A DNA stretch of 63,924 nucleotides from Ignavibacteria bacterium UBA2333 (GTDB taxonomy: Bacteria; Bacteroidota; Ignavibacteria; Kapaibacteriales; Kapaibacteriaceae). Under the pieces are notes generated by a model. The model was not told the origin of the DNA, searched no databases, and saw only the letters and a list, made by a program, of their open reading frames with translations. Shown piece by piece: positions 9,201-19,842 of this stretch (the stretch's first letter is position 1; the number at the start of each line of letters is the position of its first letter). The position numbers and the translations under genes are program-made. The stretch covers positions 1 through 63,924 of the forward strand of contig DDUR01000089.1 of NCBI GenBank assembly GCA_002344895.1, given 5' to 3'.

Positions 9201-10183
9201 ACCGTAGCCTCAGCTTCGGCAGCTTGACGCATTTCAGCACGTTTGCCTGCTGTATTCCCCCATGAAAGGAGATATCCCGAACGGTTCCCATAATGATTAA
9301 TCGTGTGGATTACCTTTTGTCCATCCTTGTCAAATCCACCTGTCGATGAAGCATAGAAGATGACGTCGCGAAGTGATCCATCCTGCTGTGTGCGAACGAT
9401 CACGGGGATCTCATTCAGGACATTATCCTCTCTGGTTGGGACTCGCTCTGCGAGTTCCCTGCCACCGATTCCGAAAATCCGGATAGAACTTGCTCCCGCC
9501 GCATCCGTTGGTCCACCAAGATTCCGTAGTTCGTCCGCCGAGATACGATAGATACCTTCACGTTCGATAAAGAACCGGGCAACGTGCGGCAATCTCTGAT
9601 CGTCTGCCTGTACATCATCAACCCCGAATTTTTTTGCCACTCTTTGAACGTTATGATCAACAACAAAGAATGCACTCTCGATGAGTGTAGTTGTGCGGCC
9701 ATCCGACTCAGCCAGAACAACTGCAACAGTTACGATCGGAGTACGCCTGGAATAACCAGTCTCAACTACTTGTACACGCTCTGACAGTGTTCGATCTACG
9801 GCTCCGTGACGTGGGGGATCAGAGCGTAACGGTAGATCAAGAATCCTTGTTGTGAAGTTCGATGTTTGGATGGATGCTGACTGGACATCACCGGTCACAG
9901 GAATGTTCACGTATCGAACCCACTGTATCCGACGACCATCTGGTGATTGACGAAGCGAAACATCTGTCGCCGTAGGAACGAGGTATTGTCCCCCGTCGTG
10001 AACAATCGTATCCCATCTATTCCATCGCGGGCGCACGGTAACAGTCGATGAACGAGCCGATTGTGACGTAATCGTGATACCATCCATCCCCGCCAAACGA
10101 GGTGCTGCCGATGACGACGACAACATGGCCACAATGGCAACGACGGTTGCTACGGTCGCGCGAAACAACGTTGACATTTTCAT
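6287..10183 (-). CDS. porU: Type IX secretion system sortase PorU (C25 peptidase)
   Basis: A 1298-residue gingipain-type (C25) cysteine peptidase acting at the cell surface. PorU cleaves the C-terminal signal of type IX substrates and attaches them to anionic LPS. The catalytic pair is visible as H807 in WVGHGNPRVW and C842 in AATCDFARF. A signal peptide follows the ATG at 10183 (ATVATVVAIVAML, then Ala/Ser). The protein ends in an Ig-like/FlgD-type C-terminal domain (FAPNPFTTSTSIRF, then LQGRLVFERD), as PorU proteins usually do. The frame extends 35 codons upstream, but that part does not look coding. porV follows after 38 bases. Confidence 0.9.
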   Translation of the reverse strand: MKMSTLFRATVATVVAIVAMLSSSSAAPRLAGMDGITITSQSARSSTVTVRPRWNRWDTIVHDGGQYLVPTATDVSLRQSPDGRRIQWVRYVNIPVTGDVQSASIQTSNFTTRILDLPLRSDPPRHGAVDRTLSERVQVVETGYSRRTPIVTVAVVLAESDGRTTTLIESAFFVVDHNVQRVAKKFGVDDVQADDQRLPHVARFFIEREGIYRISADELRNLGGPTDAAGASSIRIFGIGGRELAERVPTREDNVLNEIPVIVRTQQDGSLRDVIFYASSTGGFDKDGQKVIHTINHYGNRSGYLLSWGNTAGKRAEMRQAAEAEATVRPTHVTGRIYQEEDITNLFTLGSGRRWLGRPIDNNGALTITTMLPNFRRVDTVRYRFCVAHRSSQRGVVSISDNGQTLAQRDLRGLSQEMYLDAFNDSVSGVLPASSLPMDGRSALRFSYQSNDRLGTGVLDWLEIAYPKAPQATDGEAEFWIDARVAGTYQVDIAGFSGDVFIFDVTDRAAPVLVENVSSTGNIAAFRETFAAGEQRRYFIASSLRSAQYEAITFPNLRSSPANTDIVVITHPGLLTSANEYAEYRRSLGELSVSVVTTSDVFTEFAYGQQDPLALRDYLSWAMTTWTKAPKYVLLWGDGHFDYRNISTGQISFVPTYQSFDAIGDTDGIKSYTSDDVFARTVGEDTAPDVAIGRITITSDAQGRNFIEKLRLYEHSASTDDWRTRLTTIADDGPKGTQGQSDGDLHLAQSENLTINHVSNEIQTRKIYLVEYPTENVARGRRKPAATQDLVSSVNTTGALFLNWVGHGNPRVWADEQILVRETTIGQFTNAEKPFFLTAATCDFARFDMTEVQSGAEELFLLPRGGAIAVFSSTRVVYSFSNDVLNRAFYTRLFQRDEDGSFPRIGDAFMDVKGVHRFLNDWKYVILGDPSMRLLLPRERVVFDSINGVTIDSTSALTVKALSTVTVSGHIASPLDDASLVPMNGVVQVTLSDAATTVRMRDTDPAQTMNTWIRPGAALSKGSYRVENGRFTATFIVPKDISFAPGNGSLFGYARSDDSLTFAMGVFDKVSVNGIESVSFNDVEGPSMKIFMDSRRFISGDIVRAEPILIVDLQDATGINTTGIGIGHDLEASFDGGMKVENLTSTFQTSLEDSKAGTASKQIFGLSPGVHTVRVRAWDILNNVSEATTVFRIVDASAGIVTEGLTFAPNPFTTSTSIRFTHNLAKPFSARLMVHDLQGRLVFERDMRVLDLQSAESEWDGRDTAGNILSTAVYVCTVRITTDDGLTHDVRGALQLIR

Positions 10184-10416
10184 GGAGTTGAATGGGGCTG
10201 GGAAAAATTTTGCGGACACAAAACGTCGACGGTGTACAGACGTGGATGAATCAATGTAGTGTATCATTCTGCAAGAGAAAGTTACCATGTGCCCGGGATA
10301 TTCTCGGATTCTCGCTGGCGTTACGTGTTCACCACCGTTGCGTCACAGAGTATCAACATACCAGATACCAGATACCAGCACCGTGCTAACCACACTACCC
10401 ATGTTCACTTCCGACA
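10184..10416. other. Intergenic region upstream of porU
   Basis: With the terminator that follows it, this makes a 313-base gap between porU and tRNA-Gly. It must contain the porU promoter, but I see no convincing TAnnTTTG or sigma70-like pair. A short direct repeat (ACCAGAT twice) lies near 10366. Nothing else is recognisable. Confidence 0.4.
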
Positions 10417-10461
10417 TAAAAAAATGCCTCGCCATCAGGGGGGAATGAGACGGCAAGGCAT
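10417..10461 (-). terminator. Rho-independent terminator after tRNA-Gly
   Basis: On the minus strand ATGCCTTGCC pairs with GGCGAGGCAT (10 bp, one mismatch) across a loop of about 18 bases, followed by a run of T. It lies 36 bases past the tRNA-Gly 3' end. Confidence 0.8.
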
Positions 10462-10495
10462 GCAGCATAAAGAGGAAGTGACGACTTGCGTCGTC

Positions 10496-10569
<74 letters not shown>

Positions 10570-10584
10570 ATCAAAGAACTACTA

Positions 10585-10592
10585 CGAACATA
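10585..10592 (-). promoter_or_regulatory. Promoter -7 box of tRNA-Gly
   Basis: Minus strand TATGTTCG is a one-mismatch version of TAnnTTTG, 15 bases before the tRNA 5' end. The tRNA-Leu/Ser pair has a similar box (TAAGTTCG). Confidence 0.4.
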
Positions 10593-10632
10593 CGGACCAG
10601 AGCGACACTGGTCAACTACGATTTATCGTCAT

Positions 10633-11271
10633 TCACGGTAAGCCACTGAATTTCCTTGTGATACAGTTTTCCACAGCCTTTTCCACAGCGATCATTTCCG
10701 GTTTTTTACCCGTTTCTTGAACGATTGAGGTCACTTCTTTGTCGCGAATTCCACATGGAACGATGAGATCAAAGTCCCGTAAGTCGTTGAAAACATTAAG
10801 CGCGAAGCCGTGGTAGATAACCCACTTTCTGCAGTGAATTCCAATGGCGCAGATCTTGCGCATGTTGTCTACCCAAACGCCTGTGAGCCCCGGGACAACT
10901 GAGGCGGAAATGTCGAACATTGCCACTGCTTCGCAGATGGATTCTTCGAGAGATCGAAGAAACCAGTGGAGGTCTTCCTTGAGGGTCGAGAGGTGAAAGA
11001 CCGGATATCCAACGAGCTGGCCAGGATTATGCATCGTCACGTCTCCACCGCGGTCTATGGGGATAACATCGATACCCCTTGCGCGAAGCGCGGCCCCTTG
11101 AGCAACAACGTTGTCCATTGAACCGGACTTCCCTATCGTAATCACGGTAGGATGTTCGCAGAAGACAAGTGTATTGGGTGCCAGACCCTGTTCAACGCGA
11201 AACGCCAGCTCACGCTGGCGTTCCCAAGCTTCATTGAACGGTACGAGTCCCCACCGTTCTGTGACGATCAT
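10633..11271 (-). CDS. lipB: Lipoyl(octanoyl) transferase LipB
   Basis: A 212-residue octanoyltransferase that moves octanoate from acyl carrier protein to the lipoyl domains of E2 subunits and GcvH, the first step of lipoate assembly. The signature RGGDVTMHNPGQLVGYPV near residue 74 and GVWV-(x)-IGIHCRKWVIYHGFALNV near residues 131-160 are classic. The catalytic Cys and Lys appear as PCGIRDKEVTS (Cys about residue 178) and IHCRKW. The length is normal. It starts 7 bases after the lpdA stop, so the two are probably cotranscribed, linking lipoylation with its E3 partner. Confidence 0.93.
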   Translation of the reverse strand: MIVTERWGLVPFNEAWERQRELAFRVEQGLAPNTLVFCEHPTVITIGKSGSMDNVVAQGAALRARGIDVIPIDRGGDVTMHNPGQLVGYPVFHLSTLKEDLHWFLRSLEESICEAVAMFDISASVVPGLTGVWVDNMRKICAIGIHCRKWVIYHGFALNVFNDLRDFDLIVPCGIRDKEVTSIVQETGKKPEMIAVEKAVENCITRKFSGLP

Positions 11272-11278
11272 AACGACC

Positions 11279-12685
11279 TCAGAAGTTCACGCTTTCGTTC
11301 CATGCGATGGCGGCCGCCTCCATCGTTGCCTCACTCAGTGTTGGGTGGGCGTGGACGTGTTTAAAGATGGCCGGGCCAGTTACACCTAGTTCACGAGCAA
11401 GACCAAGCTCAGCGAGCATTTCTGTCACGTCTGGGCCAATCATGTGTGCGCCGAGAAGTTCACCGTACTTCTTGTCGAAGACAAGCTTCACAAATCCCTT
11501 CGGCTGACCCATACCGTGAGCCTTGCCACTTGCCGTAAATGGGAATTTGCCTACGCGTACTTCGTGACCAGCTTCCTTGGCCTTACGCTCCGTGAGACCA
11601 ATACTGGCTACTTGTGGTTGGCAGTACGTCGCACCTGGGATATTGTCATACCGAACACCATCTGTGTGATGTCCAGCCATATGTTCAGCACAGACAATAC
11701 CTTCGGCTGTTGCCTTGTGGGCGAGCCATGGTGCACCAGCGATGTCGCCTACAGCATAGATGTTTGGAACGGACGTGCGGCAGAATCTATCAACCTTAAT
11801 CCAGCCACGTTCGGGAACGATACCGACGTTTTCAAGACCGATGTTTTCAATGTTTCCTTGGACTCCGATGGAGTTCAGGGCGATATCGGCAATGAGCGTT
11901 TCCTTTGTGCCGTCCTTTTTCTCTACTACGACCTCTACACCCTTACCCTTCTTCTTTGCGCTGACAACCTTCGTTTCTGTGAGAACGGTCACACCGTACT
12001 CGCGTTCAAAGATCTTGCGGAGCTCCTTGGAGACGTCGTCGTCCTCAACTGGCAGCATACGGTCCATCATTTCAACGATGGTCACCTTTGTACCGAAGCT
12101 CGAATAGAAGTAGGCAAACTCGACACCAATTGCACCAGACCCCATCACTACGAGTGATGATGGAATCTTCTGCTGGAGCATTGCTTCCGTTGACGTCAGA
12201 ACGACTTCACGATCAACGTCAATTCCTGGAATCTGACGTGGACGAGCACCCGTTGCGATGACGATGTACTTGGCCGTGATAACGTCCGTTACAGTCCCCT
12301 TTTCGTCCTTGACTTCAACGGTGGTTGCGTTCTTGATAGCACCCCAACCTTTAACCTGTGTGACCTTGTACTTTTTGAATAAAAAGTTCACACCGTTACT
12401 CATTCTGTCAGCCACACCACGTGACCGCTCGATGACCTTCGGGAAATCTGGGCTAACGTCCTTGACCTTGATGCCGTAGTCTTCGGCATGACTAAACACA
12501 CGCATGTATTCCGCACTCTTCAGCAGAGCTTTTGAGGGAATACAGCCCCAGTTGAGACATACGCCACCGAGGCGGTCTTTTTCAACACAGGCAACGGAAA
12601 ATCCTAATTGTGACGCGCGTACAGCTGCAGGATACCCACCAGGGCCTCCGCCAATGACGACAACGTCGAACGTATGCTGATTCAT
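11279..12685 (-). CDS. lpdA: Dihydrolipoyl dehydrogenase (E3)
   Basis: A 468-residue FAD flavoprotein that reoxidises dihydrolipoamide in 2-oxoacid dehydrogenase and glycine cleavage complexes, making NADH. Visible are the FAD-binding GGGPGGYPAA near residue 12, the redox pair C43 and C48 in CLNWGC, the NAD-binding GSGAIGVEFA near residue 182 and the C-terminal HVHAHPTLSE holding the catalytic His-Glu. It heads the lpdA-lipB pair. No E1 or E2 genes are nearby. The 5' gap to actF contains an 11-bp direct repeat at 12699-12720 but no clear promoter. Confidence 0.94.
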   Translation of the reverse strand: MNQHTFDVVVIGGGPGGYPAAVRASQLGFSVACVEKDRLGGVCLNWGCIPSKALLKSAEYMRVFSHAEDYGIKVKDVSPDFPKVIERSRGVADRMSNGVNFLFKKYKVTQVKGWGAIKNATTVEVKDEKGTVTDVITAKYIVIATGARPRQIPGIDVDREVVLTSTEAMLQQKIPSSLVVMGSGAIGVEFAYFYSSFGTKVTIVEMMDRMLPVEDDDVSKELRKIFEREYGVTVLTETKVVSAKKKGKGVEVVVEKKDGTKETLIADIALNSIGVQGNIENIGLENVGIVPERGWIKVDRFCRTSVPNIYAVGDIAGAPWLAHKATAEGIVCAEHMAGHHTDGVRYDNIPGATYCQPQVASIGLTERKAKEAGHEVRVGKFPFTASGKAHGMGQPKGFVKLVFDKKYGELLGAHMIGPDVTEMLAELGLARELGVTGPAIFKHVHAHPTLSEATMEAAAIAWNESVNF

Positions 12686-12781
12686 GGTGATGTTGAGTTT
12701 CGCGTGAGGTTCGCGTGAGGTTCGATGATAGGACGTTTATACCGAGACGTCAGGAAGACGTCCGAATGACGACGTCCCGAC

Positions 12782-13999
12782 TTAGCTCGTGTACTCCACA
12801 GCTTCGTGGAGGAGCGGATCATTCACAGCTACGGCATTCCGTGATGTAAACAATCGCGAAGCAAGGAAGAGGAAGACTCCACCAAAGAACATTACTCCGG
12901 TAAACTCCTGCCAACCAAACACAAATGACGAGTGGTGATCAGGGTTACCGTGAGCCATGACCTTACCGACGGCAGGCATAATGATCCAGGCAAGGTCGAC
13001 GAAGTGCGACAGGAGAATGACGACAGCTGCAAACCGTAGGATCGTGAGCTTACGCTTAACGTCTTGACGAAGGAGCGTGATAAACGGAATCACAAAGTGC
13101 AGCAGAACAAGTGCAGCACCAAAGTATTCCCAGCCACCTTGCGTACGGTGTGTGAAGTAGATCGTCTCTTCTGGAAGATTCGCAAACCAGATGATGAAGT
13201 ACTGGGAGAAGGCGATGTAGGTCCAGAATACACTGAAGGCAAACATGAGTTTACCGAGATCATGGAAGTGTTCTTCCGTAATGTATTCACGCAGGTAGCC
13301 TGCACGGTAGAATGACGTTGTTGCGAGTGTAACAATGGCGATAGCCGCAACAAAGTGACCTGCGAAGGCATACACTCCCCAGATTGTCGAGAACCAGTGT
13401 GGTTCAAGCGACATCAGAAGGTCAAACGAAGCGAACGTGATCGTCATCGCATAGAGCAGAATCCATGGTGCCGATCGTTTCCAGTTCTTTTGAGATGGAC
13501 GGAAGTCCGATGCCGTGTCTTGTTTCACGGAGTTACCAACGATGTAACGCACGAAGGCGAACCAGAGCAGGGCGTAGAGTCCAAGGCGAACGAAGAAGAA
13601 GGTGTTGTTAAGGTACACTTCCTTTTTGATCAGCAGCGGATCGGTCTTTGCTGACTCATGGGTCCACTCGTAGATACCGTGTCCGGTAAGTACATCAGCA
13701 ACGATCGGAATCAATGCAATGCCGATCACCGGTACAAATCCCGAGAAATTCTCGGCAATTCGACGGATAGCCGAGCTCCAGCCGGCACGCGTCAGGTACT
13801 GCAGTGCAGAGAAGAAAACCATCGTTACGGAAATGCCGGCGAAGTACCAGAAACCTAGAAGGTAGTCGGCCATAAACCGCTGTTGTCCACTAATAGCGAA
13901 CGTGGCGGCCAGACCAACGGCTCCGGCGGCGAGGAAGATCACGCCCCACTTGCGCATGGCAGCTACAACGGGTGTTGATCCAAGGTTCGTCTGTGTCAT
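12782..13999 (-). CDS. actF: Alternative complex III subunit ActF
   Basis: A 405-residue polytopic membrane protein with about ten hydrophobic segments. In alternative complex III, ActF is an NrfD-related membrane subunit beside ActC. The sequence is hydrophobic with the scattered His and Trp residues typical of the family, including LEPHWFSTIWGVYAFAGHF and EEHFHDLGKL. It is the last gene of the act block, 23 bases after actE. Hairpin-forming GACGTC repeats follow it near 12745-12778 but without a T-run, so termination there is uncertain. Confidence 0.88.
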   Translation of the reverse strand: MTQTNLGSTPVVAAMRKWGVIFLAAGAVGLAATFAISGQQRFMADYLLGFWYFAGISVTMVFFSALQYLTRAGWSSAIRRIAENFSGFVPVIGIALIPIVADVLTGHGIYEWTHESAKTDPLLIKKEVYLNNTFFFVRLGLYALLWFAFVRYIVGNSVKQDTASDFRPSQKNWKRSAPWILLYAMTITFASFDLLMSLEPHWFSTIWGVYAFAGHFVAAIAIVTLATTSFYRAGYLREYITEEHFHDLGKLMFAFSVFWTYIAFSQYFIIWFANLPEETIYFTHRTQGGWEYFGAALVLLHFVIPFITLLRQDVKRKLTILRFAAVVILLSHFVDLAWIIMPAVGKVMAHGNPDHHSSFVFGWQEFTGVMFFGGVFLFLASRLFTSRNAVAVNDPLLHEAVEYTS

Positions 14000-14022
14000 G
14001 TTGATGTCTTCCCTATTCCGTG

Positions 14023-14661
14023 TCAGTTCGTCGGTGCAGCAGCGTCGGCCGTTGCCGTTGGCGTCGTTGATTCCGTTCCTTCTACTCCCTGCAGTGAACG
14101 CAGGTAGTAGATGATAGCCCAGCGGTCGGTGGTGGAAATCTTATCCGCATACGACGGCATAAGATTTTGTCCGGCACTAATGATGTGATAGATCCGAGCA
14201 TTACTCAGAGCCTTCGTTTCGTCACGCGTGAGGTCTGGAATTCCAGCCCATTGTCCACGCACAGCAACGCGTGATTCTCCATGAGCGTCGTAGTTGTGGC
14301 ATGGTGAGCAGAAGACGTTAAAACGGTTCTGACCACGAGCCAACACAAACTCCGTCTTCGGTACTCCTGGGTTTCGATTCAGCCCTTCAGCTGCATCAAT
14401 ATCTCCAGGACCAAGTGGATAGACGTCCTGTCCGCGAGCAACGGTCCCCTCGACAGGTTCCCGAACACTCTTTCTATCTGTAAAGAAGGTGTTTGCAGAC
14501 TGCGGAATAGCCTTAAACTGATGGTCCATGTTGTCGAGAAATTCCACCGGACGTTCTTCGGAGAACCAGGTGATCTTTCCGGCGAGGACACCGACGACGA
14601 AGACGGAAGCGACTGCGCCGACAACGATCCAGAACCAAGGTAGTTTACGAAGTGAGATCAT
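14023..14661 (-). CDS. actE: Alternative complex III cytochrome c subunit ActE
   Basis: A 212-residue monoheme cytochrome c with an N-terminal membrane anchor (WFWIVVGAVASVFVVGVLAG). The heme site is CSPCH near residue 127, and the likely distal ligand is the Met in QNLMPSYADK. In alternative complex III this subunit passes electrons out toward soluble cytochrome c or the oxidase. The tail is Thr/Ala-rich and probably flexible. It is flanked by actD and actF at 25- and 23-base spacing. Confidence 0.9.
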   Translation of the reverse strand: MISLRKLPWFWIVVGAVASVFVVGVLAGKITWFSEERPVEFLDNMDHQFKAIPQSANTFFTDRKSVREPVEGTVARGQDVYPLGPGDIDAAEGLNRNPGVPKTEFVLARGQNRFNVFCSPCHNYDAHGESRVAVRGQWAGIPDLTRDETKALSNARIYHIISAGQNLMPSYADKISTTDRWAIIYYLRSLQGVEGTESTTPTATADAAAPTN

Positions 14662-14686
14662 ACGTTTGAGTGCGTTTCGTTGCGGA

Positions 14687-15229
14687 TCAGTTCGCGGTAG
14701 CCGTCACGAGATGGACATTCTTCGCACCAAGGCGTCGAAGCATATCCTGAGTTGTTTCCGCAGAAAAGCGGTCGTCATCTGAATCAATCGTCACAACAAA
14801 CGTGTCGTCTGTTGCCTTCTTAAAGCTGTCGTCGTCTTGATAACGATTATACCATGTTGGCAGCCGGCACAAATGGAACAGTCCAATGACCGTAAAGATG
14901 GCCGTACCAAGAATGGACAACTCGAAATCAATCGGAATCGAGAACTGCCAGTCAAAAAATCCTTTACCGCCAATGTTCAGCGGATAGTCAATGGCTCCCA
15001 TCCAGTACTGAATGCCAAGAGCATTCGAGATACCGAAGAGCAGACCACCAAAGGAGATGTATGTGAGCATAGAACGCTTCACACCCATTGCCTTATCCAG
15101 TCCGTGAACTGGATACGGTGTGTGAATGTCCCATTGCCGATATCCGGCATCGCGAATGGCCTGTGCTGCCTTCGTAACCTGATTCGGATCGGTGAATTCA
15201 CCGACGATTCCGACTGGTGCTTCGGTCAT
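14687..15229 (-). CDS. actD: Alternative complex III subunit ActD (DUF3341)
   Basis: A 180-residue protein of the DUF3341 family, the ActD subunit. The order is a cytoplasmic alpha/beta part at the N-terminus (VGEFTDPNQVTKAAQAIRDAGY), then WDIHTPYPVHGLDKAMG, two membrane helices around residues 55-130, and a C-terminal soluble part. The motif PYPVHGLDKAMG is diagnostic of the family. The role is structural, bracing the membrane module. The spacing within the act operon is normal. Confidence 0.92.
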   Translation of the reverse strand: MTEAPVGIVGEFTDPNQVTKAAQAIRDAGYRQWDIHTPYPVHGLDKAMGVKRSMLTYISFGGLLFGISNALGIQYWMGAIDYPLNIGGKGFFDWQFSIPIDFELSILGTAIFTVIGLFHLCRLPTWYNRYQDDDSFKKATDDTFVVTIDSDDDRFSAETTQDMLRRLGAKNVHLVTATAN

Positions 15230-15278
15230 GACGTGTACTCTGTCCTGGTTGCAGTTGCTGAGGTTGTGAACCGTCCGA

Positions 15279-16715
<1,437 letters not shown>

Positions 16716-16746
16716 GATGTGATCCTGACGTTGGTTCCTTATTCGA

Positions 16747-19700
16747 TCAATGTCCGTGTCCTGCCGTCTCCGTTACCTGATCATGGCTCGATACACGAGC
16801 GAGATAGGTTACTTGCGGCCGCACGTTGAGTTCAGCAAGCACGCGGAATCCGCGTTCACTGTTGCGCGCCTTGCTTACGCGACTGTTCTTGTCATTGGTG
16901 TCACCAAAGATGATGGCACCAGCTGGACATGCTTCCTGGCATGCCGTACGCGCTTCACCATCAAGCACACGTGCACGACCTGCATCGCGAGCATGCCACT
17001 TTGCTTCATGCAAACGCTGAACACAGAACGTACACTTTTCCATGATACCACGCATCCGTACAGTTACGTCCGGATTAAACGCAAGGTCAAGTGGTGAACG
17101 CGTGTCCGTGTTATAGTTCAAGAAGTTAAAACGACGCACCTTGTACGGACAGTTGTTGAGGCAGTACCGGGTACCAACACAACGGTTGTACGTCATTTCA
17201 TTCAGGCCTTCCGGTGAGTGCGTTGTTGCAGCAACCGGACAGACGTTTTCACATGGTGCATTTTCACAGTGTTGGCAAAGCATCGGCTCTGTAACAGATG
17301 CAGGATTCTCCATGTCGCCAGTGTAATACCGGTCAAGGCGAATCCACTGCATTTCACGACCACGTAGCACCTGGTCCTTACCAACAACAGAGATGTTGTT
17401 TTCGCTCTGACATGCAACCACACATGACGAACAACCGGTACACTGCGACATGTCGATGACCATGCCCCAACGATGTCCGCGGTACTCATAACTGTTTACG
17501 ATGCTGAGTGGTCGCTTAAAGCGGCCTTCATCTCCTGCATCATAGAAGTGCGGATTAAGCGAGTCGAAGTTCTTTGCCTTGATGTCACCAAGTGTGAGCC
17601 ACTTTGCTACCGGGCGCTCACCATGCCCATCATCAAGTGTGTGGTGGTTCTGTGTCGTAGCGATACGATATCGGGCACCGGCAACCGTTTGTACACTCTT
17701 CGCTGATGTGTAGGAGACGGCAGAACCAGGTGTGGCGATTGGATAGACGTTCACACCAGCTCCACGTGCTACACCGCCCATGGCCGTGTGTCCGTATCCG
17801 AGCTGCGTCACGATTACGTCGTCAGCCATTCCTACCTGCACCCATACTGGCAGGTCACATCCACCATGTTCAGTTGTAATTGTTACAACCTTTTCGTTAG
17901 CCTTTAGCAGGTCCTTCGCATCCGTCGTTGCAGCAAGTCCGAGCTTCACGGCCGTGGCTGGGCTGATCAGAGCAACGTTGTCCCACGTGATCTTTGTCAC
18001 TGGATCTGGAAGCTCCATAAGCCAACCGTTGTTGGCATAGGCACCATCGTACAATGCTAATGATGGGACAGTGAGGAGTACCTGGCCCTTACCGATGTTT
18101 GACGCAGGGAGTGACGCTAGTGCAGCTGTGTTAACGCTTGCCGCAGATACGCGTGGTGTGGTAGGAATAACAACACCGTCTTGAAGTGCCTTAATCCAGG
18201 CCCCTTCTGCCCCATTCCCAAGTGTAGATACCCAACGTGCCTTGACGTAGTCATGATACGTTGCTGTCTCGCCCAGGAACGTTGGCACCAGACGCTTTGT
18301 AACATTAATGAGGGTATCTTCCAGTGATGGGATACCTTCATTTAATGGGGCGATAAGGGGCTGACGTACGGACAGTGTTCCGTCAAATGCAACTGCATCA
18401 CCCCATGATTCAAGCCAATGAGCGGCTGGAATGCTGACGTTACAGACCGTTGCGGTTTCGTCTTCATAGAGATTGATAGCTGCACGGAACGGCACCTTTG
18501 CTAGTGCTGCCTTAAAACGACGGTCAGCTGAATATTCAGGATTAACGTTGGCAAATACAACAACACCAACAGAACCTGACGTCATCGCATTTACAGCGTC
18601 ATCAATAGCCTTACTCTTCACGCCACTATTCGGGAGCACGTTCACAGGGTCAACAATCTTACCTGCACCAACACTGCCAAGAGCAGAATTGATTGCCAAG
18701 GCAATTCCGTGCGCTCGCGGTGAAAGGTGACGTCCGGCGAGGACAACAGCCTCAGATCCAGCACCCTTCAGTGTTGTTGCTGCCTGTTCAGCGGCGGCAA
18801 TCGTTGGTGCATCTGCTCCTGCGAGGAGGTCGGCACCAACGGATGACATACCAAGAGCCTTTTCGATTCCCGCAAGGAATGCTTCGAGCTGTGACGGATG
18901 GAGGCGGACACGACGATCAGCGTTTGCACCGGTAAGAGAATACTGTGCTTCGGCCACAATCATCGTATTCATCGTTGGCTTGTCACTCGTCGGAGTACGC
19001 CATGCTGCCCAACGTCCAGTATGATGTGTTGCCAGTGGATCTGATCCAAGGGGATCTGCATCAACACAGACAATCACACGTGCCTTACCGAGGTCCGGCA
19101 CAATCTCACCATCAATACCAAGAGCTGCCGTGTTCGCAATGGCCGGAGCATCATTTACAATCGCAGGCAGTGTAATAAAACGTGCGCTTGGTAGGGACGT
19201 CGTGATGTCGGCAAAGAGTGCTGACAATGACGGCGAAGCATGATCATCAACAAACACGAGTGTCTGTTTCCCATCAGCTTGTGCGGCGGCAATTGCATCC
19301 GACAGTTTTCCTACCGCACTGTCGTACGATGCTTGACCCTTACCGAGACGAGCACGACGGATACGATCCGGATCGTAGAGTGACAACAGCGTAGCCTGCA
19401 TTTCGGCAGAAGCCGTGCCGCAGTTACTCGGATGTATTGCATTACCCTTCACGTGTACCGGGCGGCCTTCACGGCTACGTACTACGGCACCGTACGCAAC
19501 GTTTCGTTGCGTATATGTCGTTGCATATTCTAACGGCAGGCCTGGCGTTGCCGTTTGAATCGACTTCACCGTTGGTACAAGTTTCTGCTCTGGACGTCGG
19601 CACGCAGCAGCCGTCAAGGCCATAGAAGCCGAGACGAGCGTCATAAATCCGCGACGGCTCACGGACGTGTCTGTCAGTGCAGTTGTTGTGGTACCCTCGG

Positions 19701-19791
19701 TGAACTCACCCGATCCATCACCGTTACCGGCAAGTGTATCGAGGCTCTTCCAGGGACCAGCGTTCGAATCGTGAAGCGAACGGTCGGACAT
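16747..19791 (-). CDS. actB: Alternative complex III iron-sulfur subunit ActB
   Basis: A 1014-residue fusion of a molybdopterin-oxidoreductase-like domain, which lacks cofactor function in this family, with a C-terminal four-cluster ferredoxin domain. A twin-arginine signal SRRGFM lies near residue 45, followed by a hydrophobic stretch ending LTAAAC, so the Cys may be lipidated after export. The cluster motifs are CTGCSSCVVAC, CQHCENAPCENVCP, CVGTRYCLNNCP and CTFCVQRL with a distant CQEACP. It relays electrons from quinol to the heme subunits. It lies between actA and actC. Confidence 0.95.
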   Translation of the reverse strand: MSDRSLHDSNAGPWKSLDTLAGNGDGSGEFTEGTTTTALTDTSVSRRGFMTLVSASMALTAAACRRPEQKLVPTVKSIQTATPGLPLEYATTYTQRNVAYGAVVRSREGRPVHVKGNAIHPSNCGTASAEMQATLLSLYDPDRIRRARLGKGQASYDSAVGKLSDAIAAAQADGKQTLVFVDDHASPSLSALFADITTSLPSARFITLPAIVNDAPAIANTAALGIDGEIVPDLGKARVIVCVDADPLGSDPLATHHTGRWAAWRTPTSDKPTMNTMIVAEAQYSLTGANADRRVRLHPSQLEAFLAGIEKALGMSSVGADLLAGADAPTIAAAEQAATTLKGAGSEAVVLAGRHLSPRAHGIALAINSALGSVGAGKIVDPVNVLPNSGVKSKAIDDAVNAMTSGSVGVVVFANVNPEYSADRRFKAALAKVPFRAAINLYEDETATVCNVSIPAAHWLESWGDAVAFDGTLSVRQPLIAPLNEGIPSLEDTLINVTKRLVPTFLGETATYHDYVKARWVSTLGNGAEGAWIKALQDGVVIPTTPRVSAASVNTAALASLPASNIGKGQVLLTVPSLALYDGAYANNGWLMELPDPVTKITWDNVALISPATAVKLGLAATTDAKDLLKANEKVVTITTEHGGCDLPVWVQVGMADDVIVTQLGYGHTAMGGVARGAGVNVYPIATPGSAVSYTSAKSVQTVAGARYRIATTQNHHTLDDGHGERPVAKWLTLGDIKAKNFDSLNPHFYDAGDEGRFKRPLSIVNSYEYRGHRWGMVIDMSQCTGCSSCVVACQSENNISVVGKDQVLRGREMQWIRLDRYYTGDMENPASVTEPMLCQHCENAPCENVCPVAATTHSPEGLNEMTYNRCVGTRYCLNNCPYKVRRFNFLNYNTDTRSPLDLAFNPDVTVRMRGIMEKCTFCVQRLHEAKWHARDAGRARVLDGEARTACQEACPAGAIIFGDTNDKNSRVSKARNSERGFRVLAELNVRPQVTYLARVSSHDQVTETAGHGH

Positions 19792-19842
19792 GTTCTACCC
19801 GTTGTGGTTTTCGTCGTGAGGAAATTCTAAACGTTCAACGTA

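Noticed and set aside
11444..12157. A 237-codon open frame on the plus strand across lpdA
   Set aside because: It lies antisense to a strongly conserved enzyme, has no signal or domain character, and arises from codon composition.
12699..12720. 11-bp direct repeat TTCGCGTGAGG twice as an operator upstream of lpdA
   Set aside because: Only two copies with no symmetry and no promoter beside them; too little to support a regulatory call.
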